A program made the translations under genes and the position numbers. Below are positions 9,659-17,661 of a stretch of 46,551 nucleotides of DNA, piece after piece. The notes under the pieces were generated by a model. It searched no databases. It saw only the letters and a program-made list of their open reading frames with translations, and was not told the DNA's origin. Source of the DNA: an uncultured Psychroflexus sp. (lineage in GTDB: Bacteria > Bacteroidota > Bacteroidia > Flavobacteriales > Flavobacteriaceae); assembly GCA_913056525.1 (NCBI GenBank), contig CAJXLO010000009.1, positions 1 to 46,551 of the forward strand, read 5' to 3'. Position 1 is the stretch's first letter, and each line of letters begins with the position of its first letter.

Positions 9659-10261
9659 ATGGATGAACTAGAACTATTGAAACAAGACTGGAAAAAGCAA
9701 GAGGAAAACCTGCCCAGATATGATAAGCAGAAACTTTCCCCAATGCTTCAGCAAAAGTCTACATCTGTGGTGAAATGGATCTTTATCATAAGTATCATTG
9801 AATTTTCCTTCTGGATCATTATCGATCTATTATCAGTAAATGCAGAATATAATGATCTTGTTGATGAACTTGGTGTTTCCATGTTCATGAAGGGTCTGAT
9901 CTATGTCAATTACATCGGTGTTATAGGATTCATAGCTTGGTTCTGTAGGAATTATATGAAGATCAAAGTGACAGATGATGTAAGGACGCTCATCAAAAGG
10001 ATCATCGAGACCAGAAGAAGTGTGAAATATTATGTATGGTTCAATCTTATTATATTCGCGATAAGTTTTTCAATTGGTTTTTTTGCTGCCGTAAGTTCAT
10101 TGAACAATAATTATGACGAAAACCTACTTTACTTTATAGTCTTTTTTGTTATAAGTATTGGAGTCATTGGCGGTTTGATATGGTTGATCTATTATCTTAT
10201 CTACGGTAGATTAATTAGGAGGTTGATCAAGAACTATAAGGAATTCAAAAGAGAAGAATGA
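9659..10261 (+). CDS. Four-helix integral membrane protein, possible anti-sigma partner
   Basis: I do not recognise a named family. The 200-residue protein has a charged cytoplasmic N-terminus (about 37 residues, starting MDELELLKQDWKKQEE) and four hydrophobic helices at roughly 38-60, 78-100, 123-146 and 157-185. A basic tail (RLIRRLIKNYKEFKREE) ends the protein. The N-terminal LKxDWKKQE pattern is commonly seen in Bacteroidota membrane proteins encoded directly after ECF sigma genes. I infer membrane tethering of the sigma factor. Its stop overlaps the start of the TraB gene by 4 bp (ATGA), implying translational coupling. Confidence 0.7.
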   Translation: MDELELLKQDWKKQEENLPRYDKQKLSPMLQQKSTSVVKWIFIISIIEFSFWIIIDLLSVNAEYNDLVDELGVSMFMKGLIYVNYIGVIGFIAWFCRNYMKIKVTDDVRTLIKRIIETRRSVKYYVWFNLIIFAISFSIGFFAAVSSLNNNYDENLLYFIVFFVISIGVIGGLIWLIYYLIYGRLIRRLIKNYKEFKREE

Positions 10262-11121
10262 TGAAATATTTTCGATTATACATTCCTTTTTTATTGATAA
10301 TGAACCTGGCATTTGCTCAATCCGAGGTTGAAAATGCCTTATTATGGAAAGCCTCAAAAGGTGATCAGGAAGCTTATCTTTACGGAACGATACATATCTC
10401 ATGCAATGCTGAACTTTCTCCAGACGTTGAAAAGGCGCTGAATGATTCGGATGGACTCATACTCGAGATCGATATGTCCGACCCTAGTCTGCAAATGCGG
10501 ATGATGCAAAAGATGATGTTGCCTAATGGTAAAGATGCATCCGATTTTCTTACCAATGAAGAGCTTGAATCCCTGGAAGAATTCGTAAATGAAAACGTAA
10601 AGATGATCCCGGATTTCGCGATGGTAAGCAACATGAAACCGATATTCTTGAGCTCCCTGATAACCCAATCTCTATTAAACTGCAAGAACCAGACCGGTTA
10701 TGACCAACTTTTACTGCAAAAAGCTCAACAGCAAAATATGCCTATCAGTGGCCTGGAAACCATTGAAGAGCAAATAAGCGCATTAGACAGCATTCCCCAT
10801 CAAAAAGTTTATAACGAGATGATCGCATCCATTGAAGAAGATCAACAAGAAGATATTAAAATGCTGGATAAAATGATGCAGTACTATAACAATGCTAACC
10901 TTAAAGGTCTAAAAAAGCTTTTTGATGAATCGGATAGCTTCCTCAATGACTTCACGGATATTGCCCTGGACAAGAGGAACAAGAACTGGATTCCTGTGAT
11001 CAGGGAAAAAATGAACGATAAAAAGGTTTTTATCGCATTTGGAGCAGCTCATTTGATCGGGGAGAATGGAGTCGTAGAGTTGTTGAAGGATGAAGGGTAT
11101 AAGGTTATACCATTGAACTAG
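10258..11121 (+). CDS. TraB/GumN family secreted protein
   Basis: The 287-residue product has a signal peptide (LLIMNLAFAQ, cleavage after about residue 21). It then shows the TraB/GumN landmarks: YLYGTIHIS near the N-terminus, ILEIDMSD, an internal GLETIEEQI and a C-terminal FIAFGAAHLIGENGVVELL. Conserved Glu and His residues in these motifs resemble those of the Tiki metalloprotease clan, so a periplasmic peptidase is possible. The function in bacteria is not firmly known. It overlaps the four-TM gene by 4 bp and converges on the acyltransferase gene, sharing the CTAG of both stop codons. It is probably the third gene of the sigma-factor operon. Confidence 0.85.
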   Translation: MMKYFRLYIPFLLIMNLAFAQSEVENALLWKASKGDQEAYLYGTIHISCNAELSPDVEKALNDSDGLILEIDMSDPSLQMRMMQKMMLPNGKDASDFLTNEELESLEEFVNENVKMIPDFAMVSNMKPIFLSSLITQSLLNCKNQTGYDQLLLQKAQQQNMPISGLETIEEQISALDSIPHQKVYNEMIASIEEDQQEDIKMLDKMMQYYNNANLKGLKKLFDESDSFLNDFTDIALDKRNKNWIPVIREKMNDKKVFIAFGAAHLIGENGVVELLKDEGYKVIPLN

Positions 11122-11939
11122 TTACCCTCGGGATATTTTGCACTGTAACGTCTTTTCTCATTAAGCGCTTCTAATTGATTGGCTTCTTTTTCTGAAATGA
11201 CCTTTTTAAAAGAAGGATGCTGTTCAATAGCATATTCCAATTTTTCCACGATAGCATCTAAACTGTCATTATCATGATCAATTTCAAGCGGTTGCTTAAT
11301 CTGCATGGATTGTAAGATGCCTCTTTTCTTAATGTTGATTCCTTTTTTATCAAAAGAACGTCTAAAACCATCAATAACGATAGGAATGACGATTGGTTGA
11401 TAATGTTTGATAATGTGAGCTGTACCTTTACGTATGGGTTTCCATGGTGTTGTAGTTCCCTGCGGGAATGTGATCACCCAACCATCATTTATAGCCTTCC
11501 CTATGTTGCTGATATCGCTGAACTTTACTTTCCTGTTCACATCCTGACCATTGGCCCGCCATGTCCTGTCTATACTTACAGAACCTGCATAGGCTAAAAC
11601 CTTGGGTAAGAAACCTCCTTTCATGGTCTCTTTTGCGGCCACGTAATACAAGTTCAATTTTGGGTTCCACAGATATCCTACGTTCTTAATAGAATCTATT
11701 CTACCGCTAAGACTTGCATTAAAAACATGGTACATGGCCACAACATCCGCAAAATAAGTTTGATGATTGGAAACGAACAACACTTTCTTATCCGGTAGTT
11801 CCTTGATGATCTCCGAACCTTCTATTTGAAGTTGGTTAAAACCTCGATACCTTCTATGCGTTAACGCACCCATGATCCTGATCAACCATTTCTTCAAAAA
11901 AAGATAATGTCCAAATGGATTCTTCTTGAATAACCCCAT
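11118..11939 (-). CDS. PlsC-like 1-acylglycerol-3-phosphate acyltransferase family protein
   Basis: This 273-residue membrane-associated acyltransferase would transfer a fatty acyl group to lysophosphatidic acid or a related lipid. Motif I is VSNHQTYFADV (His59, Asp65). Motif III corresponds to TFPQGTTTP, in place of the usual FPEGTRS, and motif IV to VIPIVIDG. His59 and Asp65 are separated by five residues rather than the canonical four, which is noted in the findings. The N-terminus has a basic amphipathic segment (KKNPFGHYLFLKKWLIR). It sits 55 bp downstream of carB on the same strand, but a functional link is not obvious. Confidence 0.82.
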   Translation of the reverse strand: MGLFKKNPFGHYLFLKKWLIRIMGALTHRRYRGFNQLQIEGSEIIKELPDKKVLFVSNHQTYFADVVAMYHVFNASLSGRIDSIKNVGYLWNPKLNLYYVAAKETMKGGFLPKVLAYAGSVSIDRTWRANGQDVNRKVKFSDISNIGKAINDGWVITFPQGTTTPWKPIRKGTAHIIKHYQPIVIPIVIDGFRRSFDKKGINIKKRGILQSMQIKQPLEIDHDNDSLDAIVEKLEYAIEQHPSFKKVISEKEANQLEALNEKRRYSAKYPEGN

Positions 11940-11994
11940 ACTTTGATTTGTACAACAAAAATACTAAAACTTATTCGAGCTTCTTTATCATTCA

Positions 11995-14847
11995 TTACTT
12001 GCTCAAATACATCTTTCGTCGCGTATACAAGTCATAGAACTCATCATCCCTAAGACTATCGATAAACAGGATGCTTTCTCCGGTGCTCTTCATCTCCGGA
12101 CCCAGTTCTTTGTTAACATTATGGAACTTATCAAAGGAGAAAACAGGTTTTTTAATAGCATAACCATCCAAATGAGGTTTGAAATCCAGATCTTTTATTT
12201 TTTTATCCCCTAACATGATCTTAGTGGCAAAGTTCACGTAAGGTTCACCATAAGCTTTCGCGATAAAAGGAACAGTTCTGGATGCCCTAGGGTTCGCTTC
12301 AATGATATAGACCTTATCGTTTTTGATGGCAAACTGGATGTTGATCAATCCAACGGTATCTAAAGCTAAAGCGATCTTCCGGGTGTGGTCTCTGATCTGT
12401 TCCAGGACCAGATCGCCCAGATTAAAGGCCGGCAACAAGGCATGAGAATCACCGGAATGGATACCGCAAGGTTCGATATGCTCCATGATACCCATTATAT
12501 GAACATCTTCACCATCGCAAAGGGCATCCGCTTCTGCTTCTATGGCTCCATCCAGATAATGATCTAATAGTAATTTATTGTTCGGTATTTTCCTTAAAAG
12601 GTCTACGACCTCTGCTTCCAGGTCGTCTTTGTTGATAACGATCTTCATTCCCTGTCCACCTAATACATAAGAAGGTCTCAAGAGTATAGGAAAATCCAGT
12701 TCATCGGCGAGCTCGAGTGCTTCATCGGCGGTTTCAGCCGTACCGAACTTAGGGTAAGGGATGTCATTGTCCCTTAATAAAGTGGAGAACCTTCCTCTAT
12801 CTTCTGCCAGGTCTAAGGAACGATAACTGGTTCCGATAATGGGAATGTTGTAACGATCGAGTTTTTCCGCCAGTTTTAAAGCGGTCTGACCACCTAATTG
12901 AACAATGACTCCTTCTGGTTTCTCGTGACGGATGATGTCATAGATATGTTCCCAGAAAACTGGCTCAAAGTAGAGTTTGTCCGCCGTATCAAAATCGGTG
13001 GAAACGGTTTCCGGATTACAATTGATCATGATCGTTTCATATCCAGCTTCAGCTGCGGCCATCACCCCATGTACACAGCAATAGTCGAACTCAATTCCCT
13101 GACCGATCCTGTTAGGTCCTGACCCCAGAACGATGATCTTCTTCCTGGCTGACACTTTACTCTCATTACTTACGAGCAGGTTACCATCTTTTGTTCTCAT
13201 CTGTGCTTCAAAAGTAGAGTAGTAGTAAGGTGTTTTTGCTTCAAACTCGGCCGCACAAGTGTCTACAAGTTTGTAAACCCGCTGAATATCCAGTTCTTCC
13301 CTTTTCTTATAGACCTGACTTTCTAAGCAACCAAGCATATGGGCGATCTGTCTATCGGCAAAGCCTTTTTGTTTGGCTTCCAGTAGCAATTCTTTTTCCA
13401 GGTTGTCTATATTGAACTTCTCTATCTCTTTTTCCAGATAATGCAGCTCTTCGTATTGTTTTAAGAACCAGTAATCTATCTTGGTTATATCATGTATCCT
13501 TTTAAGCGGTATACCCGCTTGTATAGCATCGTAAATTACGAAAACGCGGTCCCAACTTGCATAGGTAAGCTTGCTTAATATTTGATCATAATCGGTATAA
13601 CCTTTGCCATCAGCTCCTAATCCATTTCTTTTGATTTCCAGAGATTGTGCAGCTTTATGTAATGCTTCCTGGAAGGATCTTCCTATGCCCATTACCTCAC
13701 CTACCGCTTTCATCTGTAGACCTAAAGTCCTATCAGAACCCTCGAACTTATCGAAGTTCCAGCGCGGTATCTTCACGATCACGTAGTCAAGCGTTGGTTC
13801 AAAGTAGGCTGAAGTTGTTTGTGTGATCTGGTTCTTGAGCTCAGTAAGATAATAACCGATGGCCAATTTAGAAGCTACTTTAGCAATGGGATATCCCGTT
13901 GCTTTTGATGCTAATGCGGAGGAACGTGAAACCCTCGGGTTTATCTCTACGGCGATGATGTCTTCCTTTTCATCATTACTCACCGCGAACTGTACATTAC
14001 AGCCACCGGCAAAGTTCCCTATGCTGCGCATCATCCTGATCGCCATGTTCCTCATCTTTTGATAAGCTCTGTCACTTAGGGTCATTGCTGGTGCTATAGT
14101 GATGGAATCTCCAGTATGGATGCCCATCGGATCCATGTTCTCTATACTACAAATGATCGCTATGTTATCGTTGGCATCGCGTAGTAGTTCAAGTTCATAC
14201 TCTTTCCAACCGATCAAGGCTTTATCGATCATTACCTCGTGTATAGGAGATGCTTCAAGACCGCGTGTTAAGAGTTCGTTGAAATCCTTTTCATCGTGAA
14301 CTATGGACGCGCCTGTTCCGCCCAGCGTATAGGATGCTCGGATCACCAATGGAAAACCAAACTCCTGGGCAACTTCCTTGCCTTGAAGGAATGAGGTGAC
14401 CGTTTTAGAAGGTGCGACAGGAATATCGATCTTTCCCATCAATTTTCTGAATTCTTCACGGTCTTCCGTAATATTGATCGCATCGATATCCACGCCGATC
14501 ATCCTGACGTTAAAATCGCTCCAGATACCTTTATCATCAGCTTCTATACAAAGGTTTAGGGCGGTTTGACCACCCATGGTAGGTAACACAGCATCTATCT
14601 CCGGATGTTTTTTCAGGACCTCAACGATAGATTTGGTCGTTAGGGGTTTAAGGTAAACCTCATCCGCCATGGAAGGATCCGTCATGATGGTCGCTGGATT
14701 AGAATTGATGAGTATCGTCTTGATACCATCTTCATTGAGCGATCGGAGCGACTGCGAACCGGAGTAGTCGAACTCACAAGCCTGGCCTATGATGATAGGA
14801 CCGGAGCCGATGACTAATATGCATTGATAATCTTTAATTCTTGGCAT
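11995..14847 (-). CDS. carB: Carbamoyl-phosphate synthase large subunit
   Basis: CarB makes carbamoyl phosphate from bicarbonate, ammonia (from CarA) and two ATP, for pyrimidine and arginine synthesis. The protein has the two tandem ATP-grasp halves. The first starts VIGSGPIIIGQACEFDYSG and the second starts with VLGSGPNRIGQGIEFDYCC near residue 560. EINPRVSRSSALASKATGYP and EANPRASRTVPF are the corresponding metal-binding strands. At 950 residues it is about 120 shorter than the E. coli enzyme: it stops before the C-terminal MGS-like allosteric domain that binds UMP and ornithine. This shortened form is typical of flavobacteria rather than a truncation. carA is not in the window. Confidence 0.96.
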   Translation of the reverse strand: MPRIKDYQCILVIGSGPIIIGQACEFDYSGSQSLRSLNEDGIKTILINSNPATIMTDPSMADEVYLKPLTTKSIVEVLKKHPEIDAVLPTMGGQTALNLCIEADDKGIWSDFNVRMIGVDIDAINITEDREEFRKLMGKIDIPVAPSKTVTSFLQGKEVAQEFGFPLVIRASYTLGGTGASIVHDEKDFNELLTRGLEASPIHEVMIDKALIGWKEYELELLRDANDNIAIICSIENMDPMGIHTGDSITIAPAMTLSDRAYQKMRNMAIRMMRSIGNFAGGCNVQFAVSNDEKEDIIAVEINPRVSRSSALASKATGYPIAKVASKLAIGYYLTELKNQITQTTSAYFEPTLDYVIVKIPRWNFDKFEGSDRTLGLQMKAVGEVMGIGRSFQEALHKAAQSLEIKRNGLGADGKGYTDYDQILSKLTYASWDRVFVIYDAIQAGIPLKRIHDITKIDYWFLKQYEELHYLEKEIEKFNIDNLEKELLLEAKQKGFADRQIAHMLGCLESQVYKKREELDIQRVYKLVDTCAAEFEAKTPYYYSTFEAQMRTKDGNLLVSNESKVSARKKIIVLGSGPNRIGQGIEFDYCCVHGVMAAAEAGYETIMINCNPETVSTDFDTADKLYFEPVFWEHIYDIIRHEKPEGVIVQLGGQTALKLAEKLDRYNIPIIGTSYRSLDLAEDRGRFSTLLRDNDIPYPKFGTAETADEALELADELDFPILLRPSYVLGGQGMKIVINKDDLEAEVVDLLRKIPNNKLLLDHYLDGAIEAEADALCDGEDVHIMGIMEHIEPCGIHSGDSHALLPAFNLGDLVLEQIRDHTRKIALALDTVGLINIQFAIKNDKVYIIEANPRASRTVPFIAKAYGEPYVNFATKIMLGDKKIKDLDFKPHLDGYAIKKPVFSFDKFHNVNKELGPEMKSTGESILFIDSLRDDEFYDLYTRRKMYLSK

Positions 14848-14871
14848 GATCTTTTATTCAAATTTAGACAT

Positions 14872-14907
14872 AAAAAAAAACGTTATCTAAATGGTATAGA
14901 TAACGTT
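14872..14907 (-). terminator. Rho-independent terminator of rpmH
   Basis: An 11-bp perfect inverted repeat (14879-14889 with 14897-14907, arm AACGTTATCTA) encloses a 7-nt loop. Read on the minus strand, it is followed by nine T residues (the A run at 14872-14880). It lies 23 bp beyond the rpmH stop and upstream of carB, so rpmH transcription should mostly stop here. Confidence 0.88.
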
Positions 14908-14930
14908 CTTAATATTTTCTGGTAATACAT

Positions 14931-15092
14931 TTATCGCTTTCTTAGGCTAGGCTCAGATGAAACACTTAGTTTTTTTCTACCTTTAGCTCTTCTTCTTTTA
15001 AGGACTTTTCTTCCGGCCTTTGTAGCCATTCGACTTCTAAAACCATGTTTGTTTTTCCTTTTTCTGTTGGAAGGTTGGAATGTACGTTTCAT
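14931..15092 (-). CDS. rpmH: 50S ribosomal protein L34
   Basis: A 53-residue, very basic protein with the invariant L34 start [19 protein letters not shown], followed by [10 protein letters not shown] and a second arginine/lysine cluster ([10 protein letters not shown]). L34 binds 23S rRNA in the large ribosomal subunit. The C-terminal tail [11 protein letters not shown] is slightly longer than the 44-46 residues of many bacteria, which is common in Bacteroidota. The gene stands alone here: rnpA, often the next gene in other phyla, is not adjacent. A strong promoter lies at 15141-15112 and a terminator at 14907-14872. Confidence 0.97.
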   Translation of the reverse strand: MKRTFQPSNRKRKNKHGFRSRMATKAGRKVLKRRRAKGRKKLSVSSEPSLRKR

Positions 15093-15111
15093 CTCAATAA
15101 TTTTGGTGTTG

Positions 15112-15141
15112 CAAATATATAATTATTGTAGTTAAATACAA
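15112..15141 (-). promoter_or_regulatory. Flavobacterial sigma-A promoter of rpmH
   Basis: On the minus strand, TTG (complement of 15139-15141), a 19-nt spacer and TATATTTG (complement of 15112-15119) match the Bacteroidetes housekeeping consensus TTG-N17-23-TAnnTTTG exactly. The -7 element ends 20 bp upstream of the rpmH ATG. Confidence 0.85.
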
Positions 15142-15145
15142 GTAT

Positions 15146-15179
15146 TTGATTCGCTTAATGGATTATTTTTTTAATTTTG
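15146..15179 (+). promoter_or_regulatory. Divergent flavobacterial promoter for the TPR-like gene
   Basis: TTG at 15146-15148 and TAATTTTG at 15172-15179 are separated by 23 nt, the upper end of the accepted spacing for TTG-N17-23-TAnnTTTG. The element sits 20 bp before the ATG at 15199 and nearly abuts the rpmH promoter on the other strand. Confidence 0.6.
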
Positions 15180-15198
15180 TTGCTCTAATAGATACGTG

Positions 15199-15714
15199 AT
15201 GTTCCACAAGAATATTAAGCTCGCTTTAGCCATCCTTACTTTAGGATTTGCTGTATATCAATTCATTATAAGTTCCATAGGAAATGGCATAGCTTTAACC
15301 TTGCTAGCCGGAATGTTCGTTTTCCTTTATTTCAAGAACGAAATGATATTGCTGGGTTTCTTACAAATGAGAAAACAGAACTTTCAGGGTACTAAAAAAT
15401 GGCTGGACAGGATCAAAAACCCGGAAGCCGCATTGACCAGGAAACAGCAAGGATATTACAATTATCTTCATGGATTGATCCTGTCGCAGGAGAACATGAC
15501 CAGGGCGGAAAAATATTTTAAAAGAGCGATGAATCTTGGACTTTCTATGAAACAGGACCTCGCCATGTGTAAGCTTAATCTCGCGGGTATCGCCATGTCA
15601 AAAAGAAGGAAGAGAGAAGCCCAAAAACTCCTGAAAGAAGCCAAACAACTGGATAAACATAATATGATGACCGAACAGATCCAGATGATGAAACAACAAA
15701 TGAAAAAGATATAA
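15199..15714 (+). CDS. Small membrane protein with TPR-like helical C-terminus
   Basis: The 171-residue product starts with two hydrophobic helices (about 8-25 and 31-46). A soluble basic helical region follows with two TPR-like units, around GYYNYLHGLILSQENMTRAEKYFKRAM and AMCKLNLAGIAMSKRRKREAQKLLKEA (shown here in overlapping part only by their outline: alternating A/G and aromatic positions at TPR spacing). The tail is rich in Met, Gln and Lys. I do not recognise a characterised function. A membrane-anchored protein-interaction scaffold is plausible. The ATG at 15199 is preferred over the GTG at 15196. It is divergent from rpmH. Confidence 0.75.
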   Translation: MFHKNIKLALAILTLGFAVYQFIISSIGNGIALTLLAGMFVFLYFKNEMILLGFLQMRKQNFQGTKKWLDRIKNPEAALTRKQQGYYNYLHGLILSQENMTRAEKYFKRAMNLGLSMKQDLAMCKLNLAGIAMSKRRKREAQKLLKEAKQLDKHNMMTEQIQMMKQQMKKI

Positions 15715-15762
15715 GGGTTCAAACACGAATATAATATATTGTAATCTGTAAATTTATACTAT

Positions 15763-16602
15763 ATGAGTTACATAACAACACCTACCGTAGAAAAAAAACA
15801 GGCTGTAAAGCTGTATTATAAGGATTTTGGAGAAGGTCAACCTGTTATTCTAGTGCATGGATGGCCTTTAAGCCATAGGATGTGGGAATATCAGGTAGAT
15901 GACCTGGTAAATGCCGGTTACCGCGTTATCTCTTACGACAGACGCGGTTTTGGTAAAAGTTCGCAACCGTGGAATGGCTATACCTATCAGGATTTTGCGG
16001 ATGACCTCTACGAAGTAATTTGTTCATTAGAACTTTCCAATGTGATATTGGTTGGATTTTCCATGGGCGGCGGTGAGCTGGCCACTTATGTTGAGAAATA
16101 CGGAACATCAAAATTAAGCAAACTTGTTTTCTTATCCTCAGTAGCACCTTATATGCTTAAGACCGATGATAATCCAGAAGGTGTCGATGAGCAAGTATTT
16201 GAAGATATGAAAGCAGGTATTGCAGAAGATAGGGCTGGTTTTTTTGCTGATTTCGGGAAGAACTTCGTCAATCTGGATAAAAATAAAGACCGAACAAGTA
16301 AAGCCCAGGTTGATATAAACTGGTATATCTCCTGTAGGGCTTCAAGAAAGGGAACGCTTGATTGTGTAGATGCTTTTGGTAAGACCGATCTCAGGGAAGG
16401 CTGTAAACAGATAGACATTCCTACTCTGGTCGTTCATGGTGATGATGATGCGATCGTGCCTTTTGAAGTATCGGGTAAGCGTGCAGCAACGCTTATACCT
16501 AATGCTGAGCTTCAAGTGATCAAAGGAGCACCACATGGACTTACCTTTACACATAACAAGGAATTGAACCCCATACTCATAGAATTCTTTAATAAAGACT
16601 AA
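15763..16602 (+). CDS. Alpha/beta hydrolase, cofactor-free haloperoxidase / arylesterase type
   Basis: The 279-residue protein has the full alpha/beta-hydrolase layout: oxyanion-hole ILVHGWPLSHRMW, GYRVISYDRRGFGKSS, the nucleophile elbow GFSMGGGE (Ser in the centre), the acid in VVHGDDDAIVP and the catalytic His in KGAPHGLTF. This pattern matches the non-heme chloroperoxidase / aryl esterase branch (also called perhydrolases). Natural substrates are generally esters; halogenation is a peracid side reaction. No signal peptide is visible, so it is cytoplasmic. It precedes def by 13 bp and may be co-transcribed with it. Confidence 0.88.
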   Translation: MSYITTPTVEKKQAVKLYYKDFGEGQPVILVHGWPLSHRMWEYQVDDLVNAGYRVISYDRRGFGKSSQPWNGYTYQDFADDLYEVICSLELSNVILVGFSMGGGELATYVEKYGTSKLSKLVFLSSVAPYMLKTDDNPEGVDEQVFEDMKAGIAEDRAGFFADFGKNFVNLDKNKDRTSKAQVDINWYISCRASRKGTLDCVDAFGKTDLREGCKQIDIPTLVVHGDDDAIVPFEVSGKRAATLIPNAELQVIKGAPHGLTFTHNKELNPILIEFFNKD

Positions 16603-16615
16603 TCCATCTTAATAA

Positions 16616-17203
16616 ATGATATTACCAATCGTAGCTTACGGTAATCCAGTGCTTAAGAAAAAAGCCCAGGAAATAGATCCCCTTGCTGATGAAGTACAGG
16701 AATTGATCGATGATATGTGGGAAACGATGTACAATGCTAATGGAGTAGGACTCGCAGCTCCACAGATAGGCAAGTCCTGGCGTATTTTTATCATCGACCC
16801 GAGTCCTTTTGCCGCAGACGACTCCTTAAGTGAAGTAGAAAAGAAAGAATTAGAGTCGTTAAAACAGACCTTCATCAATCCTGAGATATTGGAGCAAGTA
16901 GGCGATGAATGGAACTTTGAAGAAGGTTGCCTGAGCATTCCCGATGTCAGGGAAGATGTTTTCAGAAAACCAGAAATATTGCTAGCTTATCAGGATAGAC
17001 AAGGTAATGAAAAAGAAGAGCGTTTTAGTGGAGTAGCTGCAAGAGTGATACAGCATGAACATGATCATATAGAAGGCGTTCTATTTACCGATAGGATATC
17101 GGCTTTAAAAAAACGCCTTATAAAAAGCAAGCTCAGTGCCATTTCTAAAGGGAAAATAGAAGTAGATTACAGAATGAAATTCCCCAGGTATAAAAAAAAA
17201 TAA
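16616..17203 (+). CDS. def: Peptide deformylase
   Basis: This metalloenzyme removes the formyl group from the N-terminal methionine of new proteins. All three signature motifs are present in the 195-residue product: GVGLAAPQIG (43-52), EGCLSIP (103-109, metal ligand Cys105) and QHEHDH (146-151), whose HEHDH holds the two metal-binding His and the catalytic Glu148. An insertion (SLSEVEKKELESL, about 70-82) before the second motif is common in Bacteroidota. It heads a conserved def-DUF5606-mazG cluster. Confidence 0.97.
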   Translation: MILPIVAYGNPVLKKKAQEIDPLADEVQELIDDMWETMYNANGVGLAAPQIGKSWRIFIIDPSPFAADDSLSEVEKKELESLKQTFINPEILEQVGDEWNFEEGCLSIPDVREDVFRKPEILLAYQDRQGNEKEERFSGVAARVIQHEHDHIEGVLFTDRISALKKRLIKSKLSAISKGKIEVDYRMKFPRYKKK

Positions 17204-17241
17204 TTCAATAGAAAGGTCCTAACAAACTAAAATTCAAGTTA

Positions 17242-17661
17242 ATGAACTTAGACAAAGTGCTATCCATATCAGGGAAACCCGGATTATATGAACTCATATC
17301 AAGGTCCAAAGGAGGTTTTATCGTTAAGTCCATGGAATCCGGTAAGAAAACAGCGGTAAGCATGCGCCATAATATCAATGTACTGGGCGAGATTGCCATC
17401 TATACCTATGATGATGAAATTCCCTTATATAAGGTGTTCAATAATATAGCGGAAAAAGAGTCCAAGGGAAAGACCATCGATCCCAAGTCAAGCTCTAATG
17501 AGCTGAAATCCTATTTCCAGGATGTTTTACCGGAATATGACGAAGAGCGCGTTTACGTGAGTAATATTAAGAAGGTGTTACAGTGGTATAATTCACTGAT
17601 TGATCTGGGTATTTCAGAATTTGAAGCAGAAAAGGCACAGGAAAGGGAAGAAGAGAGATAA
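17242..17661 (+). CDS. DUF5606 family protein
   Basis: A 139-residue soluble protein matching the Bacteroidota-restricted DUF5606 family, recognisable from the start LDKVLSISGKPGLYELI and the following GGFIVKSMESGKK and YTYDDEIPLYKVF. The C-terminus is a charged helix (FEAEKAQEREEER). Its role is unknown. The position between def and mazG is widely conserved in flavobacteria and suggests a housekeeping task. The mazG ATG follows directly after its stop codon, so the two are surely co-translated. Confidence 0.85.
   Translation: MNLDKVLSISGKPGLYELISRSKGGFIVKSMESGKKTAVSMRHNINVLGEIAIYTYDDEIPLYKVFNNIAEKESKGKTIDPKSSSNELKSYFQDVLPEYDEERVYVSNIKKVLQWYNSLIDLGISEFEAEKAQEREEER

Noticed and set aside
11995-12100. 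Truncation or frameshift of carB at its 3' end
   Set aside because: The protein ends cleanly, and 950 residues is the usual length for flavobacterial CarB.
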